Of a stretch of 24,170 nucleotides of DNA, positions 20,958 through 24,170 are shown piece by piece; position 1 is the stretch's first letter, and the number at the start of each line of letters is the position of its first letter. Position numbers and translations under genes: made by a program. The notes under the pieces were generated by a model. It ran no database searches and was not told where the DNA came from. It worked only from the letters and a program-made list of their open reading frames with translations. Source of the stretch: Lactifluus volemus (lineage: Eukaryota > Basidiomycota > Agaricomycetes > Russulales > Russulaceae); assembly GCA_022376515.1 (NCBI GenBank), contig WTXI01000459.1:1-24170 (forward strand), written 5' to 3'.

Positions 20958-21164
20958 CTTCGGGATTCAAGCTAATTTATCCAGTTCGGTGCTCTTTTCT
21001 CAATGCTTCAGGCCTTATGATCGTTAACCTATTCATCGTCCACCTCTATCACAATCTCCGTTTACAAATGAGTCCGTTTTTCTGATACACTTCGGGAATT
21101 GAGTTCGGTGATTTTCTCTCAAACGTTAACTTGTTCATTTCCACCTCTATTAATCTGACTTTTA
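20958..21164. repeat. Diverged tandem direct duplication
   Basis: The segment 20958-21065 recurs in shorter form at 21090-21164. Both begin CTTCGGGA, contain AGTTCGGTG followed by a TTTTCTC tract, then CGTTAAC, TTCATC/TTCATT, CCACCTCTAT and a terminal TTTAC. Copy 1 carries about 30 extra bases. The blocks are collinear, so a local tandem duplication followed by divergence is the simplest explanation. Confidence 0.55.
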
Positions 21165-23250
21165 CCCCAAGCCAAGCCAAATGGGAAATAAGGATAACGC
21201 TTGCGATGAGAAGTTGGCTACTAATCTCCCTTAATTTCACCGACAAACTTCCTTCAGCTTCGCTTCCCACTTCACGAAGGGGAGAGGCGGGGGAATACCC
21301 CACAGAGCGCTTACGCCGTTAAGTTTGAGAAATGGAAGACTGACTACTAAAGCGAAATAGATAAACAAACATGTTATGCGTCTATTTGTCTGCTGCCTCC
21401 CGTTGTGATCAAATTGCCAGATAACCCCAATGAATTTGAATGAAATAAATGGGAACATTTTCGCTTCATGACGGCGATAAATGTCGAATTATACGCCGAG
21501 GGAACCGTTGAGTTTCCGGAGGGGTGACGGAAAGGCTTGGACGGGGATAAATTTGTTATCGAGACTGGTGTACTGAGCGGGTGTTGGAACCAATGATCAG
21601 AACATATCGTCAAAATATTTAATTGTGTAAGCTTTTCGTCTTTTTTGAGATGATTTTTCAAAGGGCCTTTCTTCCGGAAATGGCCGGTGCTTCGAGTCGA
21701 AAACGATTTTTATAGTTGTATTTGCACACAGATCGGGCGGCTTGGATACCCTCCGAGTTGTGATAAAAGGTAGCGTCAGTGGCTGGGGCATTTCAGTTGC
21801 TGATGCGCGAGAGCTGATAAAAACTCGAACTTTTGAAAGACAACCGCGAGGAACAAGTGTGGGCCCAGCATCGGGACAATTCGGAGCGCACTGCAAGAGA
21901 TGTACATCGCTGATCTATCGATATCTATCCCCGATATGACCAGTAACTCCGGTTGAAAGCAATTCGACACTGCGATCATCGAGATCAGGACTTAATGGAA
22001 GATTGTCAAGTTACCAAACCCTGGTTTTTGACAATTGTGTAAACCCCATGGATATCCTCATACTTCTAGTCTGAGGATGGTTACACCACGTCGTGCTAGT
22101 CTGACGGGGCTTTGAATGATGTACAGCGCAGGTACAGTTGACAAGTCGTGACTAAGTACAATACAGTATGACAACTAGTCCGGATGCTGTACTGTACAGT
22201 TCAACATGAATAATTAAATGAACAAAAGAGCAATCCTGGGTGCGTATTGTTCTCATCGTTCTCTAACACATTATTTACGTTTTAAATGTTTTCCAATACA
22301 GTATGTAATATCGTACTCAAGAAGTTCTCCTTAGACCTTATCCCTATGGTTTTGCACCCCGTTGCCATGTGTGCGCTTCTTTCTGGTGACGGCACCGTTG
22401 TTGCTGTTATCATGGACAGCGGTCATACGGGGGCCGCGGGAGTGCGCTTGATTGTCCATGCTGTCGTCTGTCAAATACATTCCTCTTCGGCAGCTCTTCG
22501 CGCTTAGTACCTGTCGTGTGAGGCAAGCACCCCACCCTAAAATTCCAATTCCACGTAAATGCGTGGATTTCCTGGGCTCCACTACAGTAACCGTTCATCG
22601 AATCATGTAACCCTGATAGCCGATGTCATCACTTTTCTTTTTGTTGCTATTATGAACAGACCCGTGTGGAGATCAGCCCCGTGCCTGATTCGTACTGTAT
22701 ATGTCTTTCTTCGCGGCCCGAACCCTCGACTTTTTGCCTTTCTGGGACTCACGCGCCCGGGTTACAAATCCCGTATCCTCTCAATTCACTATCCTGTATT
22801 GGAACAAATCACAAAAAATTGTCATAAGTACGTTAAGATACCCGAGGTAAAACAAAGGCAACACGAGACGGCAAGTCTTTTAAGTCAGAGGCATAAACCA
22901 GTCAATTCAAAGGACTCTCTGCCGAGACTCGAATCGATCTGGTTTAAGTAGTTGCTGCTCAGATCCGCGACGTTTGAAAGAGAACAAGAAAAAGCGGGAC
23001 CCACAATCAGCGAGCCGCTTAAATCTTTACCCCCCGGAAAAGCCTCGGCCCTGACAAGTAAGGAGCTTCCGAGCGACCAATGGGCTTTGGCACGGCGGAA
23101 ACGCAATGTTTGAAATTGATCGCTGTCCAAACAACCTAACGTGAGACTGTGCCGCTTGACAAGGCGAGGAACTCCAGTAATAACTCCTTTAATATCTTTT
23201 TTTTCCATGATTAAAAGAACTATGTGAACGAGTAGTAACTTCTTCCTTTT
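21165..23250. other. No supportable gene
   Basis: Open frames are short or motif-free. Weak, interrupted inverted repeats occur near 22002-22035 and 22037-22086, and the word TACAGTA/TACTGTA recurs around 22165-22200. The final 100 nt (23150-23250) presumably hold the upstream region of the hydrolase gene, including a T-run at 23195-23203. Confidence 0.4.
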
Positions 23251-23299
23251 GCTCTACACACTGTTGCAGACCCACAGCGCCAAAGCACAAAATACAAAA

Positions 23300-24170
23300 A
23301 TGCCTTACGTTGACCTCCCGAACGCCCACGATGACTATGCGTCGATTTGGTATATCACCAATTCACCATCCAGCACCGTGGGCGGCTTTGACCCCTCCAA
23401 AGCGACCGTCCTCCTTCTCCACCCCCTTTTTCTAGACTCCACTTGGCTCACCGCTCAATTCGAAGACCCACGCCTCTCGAGTCGCTACAACCTCATCGCT
23501 CTTGACGCGCGCCACGCTGGCCAGACGACGTCACGGTTGAATGCGAAACAAGATAGCTGGACGGATGCTGCAGATTTGGCGTTTACACTCGAGGTACGTT
23601 GTTGGCCCGTTTTGATTATGTTTGTTGCTGCTCATATGCGTTTTTTTTTTTCAGGCGCTGTACATCCCCGCTGTGCATGTCTGGGCATGTGATATGTTTG
23701 CGACATCATGTGCACTGCGCTTTGCTGCGATGTGGGCCCCCCTCCAAAACTTCCTTATCAGGTCGCTTTGCTGATCTGCGGTGTCCCGTGTAAAAGCTTC
23801 CCGGACAAATGTTTGAGCTTGACACTCCTCACGGCGCCTTCCGGTCCCGACACGTGAGAGGACATATGTACTGATTTTTGCGGTGTTGCTGACTTTTGGT
23901 GATCTATAAGGTCTAACTGCAACTTTGAAGAGGTTGTCGACGCGTGGTGTTTTGCCCAGGAGCTCAATACCATACAACACGCGTTTATGAACGTCGTCAT
24001 AATGTTATGCGGTCAGGTACTCTTCTGCTTCATAGACACAAAGATGTATGGGTTGATTGAAAACCACTCAGAACGTCAACGTGGATCTTGAAGATGAAGT
24101 GAGCCTACTCTCTGTATGCTCTGTGTGGCGTCAACTCAACATATCAAACCAGCTTATCGCACATTGGAAA
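23300..24170 (+). CDS. Alpha/beta-hydrolase-fold protein, 5' part only
   Basis: Exons 23300-23593, 23655-23731, 23797-23853, 23911-24016, 24072-24098 and 24153-24170 (running off the window) join in frame through GT-AG introns of 61, 65, 57, 55 and 54 nt. The start MPYVDLPNAH has a good context (A at -3). The upstream in-frame ATG at 23249 is rejected because the conserved start is MPYVDLP-like. Residues 36-50 (ATVLLLHPLFLDSTW) match the strand and oxyanion-hole turn of the fold. YNLIALDARHAGQT (63-76) is the next strand and loop. The strand-nucleophile-helix segment reads VHVWACDMFATSCALRFAAI (105-124), followed by FPDKCLSLTLLT. The position normally held by the nucleophilic Ser of GxSxG is Asp111, and the flanking glycines are Ala and Phe. 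Asp nucleophiles occur in epoxide hydrolases and haloalkane dehalogenases, so activity or loss of activity are both possible. The rest of the triad lies outside the window. Confidence 0.85.

Noticed and set aside
22750..22790. tRNA B-box-like GGGTTACAAATCCCG
   Set aside because: The T-arm lacks the invariant TTC and a 5-bp stem, and no A box, D arm or anticodon stem is found upstream.
23732..23763. Reading through the GT at 23732 of the hydrolase gene to a later donor at 23762
   Set aside because: It would leave a 35-nt intron and insert unconserved residues; splicing from 23732 to 23797 restores the expected FPDKCLSLTL segment.
1..24170. CRISPR arrays, rRNA, bacterial operons or prophage
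   Set aside because: No regularly spaced repeats or rRNA signatures; spliced fungal genes show the DNA is eukaryotic.

Overview
The window is eukaryotic nuclear DNA, almost certainly from a filamentous basidiomycete (Agaricomycotina-type) fungus. The signs are short introns of about 50-100 nt with GT...CTAAC/CTGAT...AG signals, small exons, CT-rich leaders, and protein families typical of mushroom-forming fungi. I could not fix the genus. Splice models were built by eye from reading frame, splice signals and family conservation; no alignment or gene finder was run.

Layout. Positions 1-10,580 are gene-poor. They hold AT-rich blocks, a short possible GRP170/Lhs1-like C-terminal relic (about 1025-1231), three fold-back hairpins at 4344-5415 (two of them lying downstream of a TATA box and a pyrimidine-rich leader), and a clearly broken ferritin-like (Rds1-type) gene at about 7013-7720. 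Positions 10,582-15,005 are a compact island of three intact-looking genes: TAD1/ADAT1 tRNA adenosine deaminase (-), a small very basic Con-6-like protein (+) divergent from it, and a Pro/Gly-rich protein with a conserved C-terminal domain of unknown function (-) that converges on the Con-6-like gene. Positions 15,130-18,600 show no gene I can support. At 18,604-19,793 (+) lies a six-exon coiled-coil protein of unknown function with an apparent one-base frameshift. Positions 19,800-23,250 again look degenerate, with coding-like fragments and a diverged direct duplication. The last 870 bases carry the 5' part of an alpha/beta-hydrolase-fold gene (+) that runs off the window.

Functionally the genes do not form an obvious pathway or secondary-metabolite cluster. 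TAD1 is a housekeeping RNA-modification enzyme; the Con-6-like and proline-rich genes are lineage-specific neighbours. The best candidates for something undescribed are the tandem hairpin locus at 5011-5415 (possible small-RNA precursor or fold-back element), the Asp in place of Ser at the nucleophile position of the hydrolase, and the GC-AG intron in TAD1.
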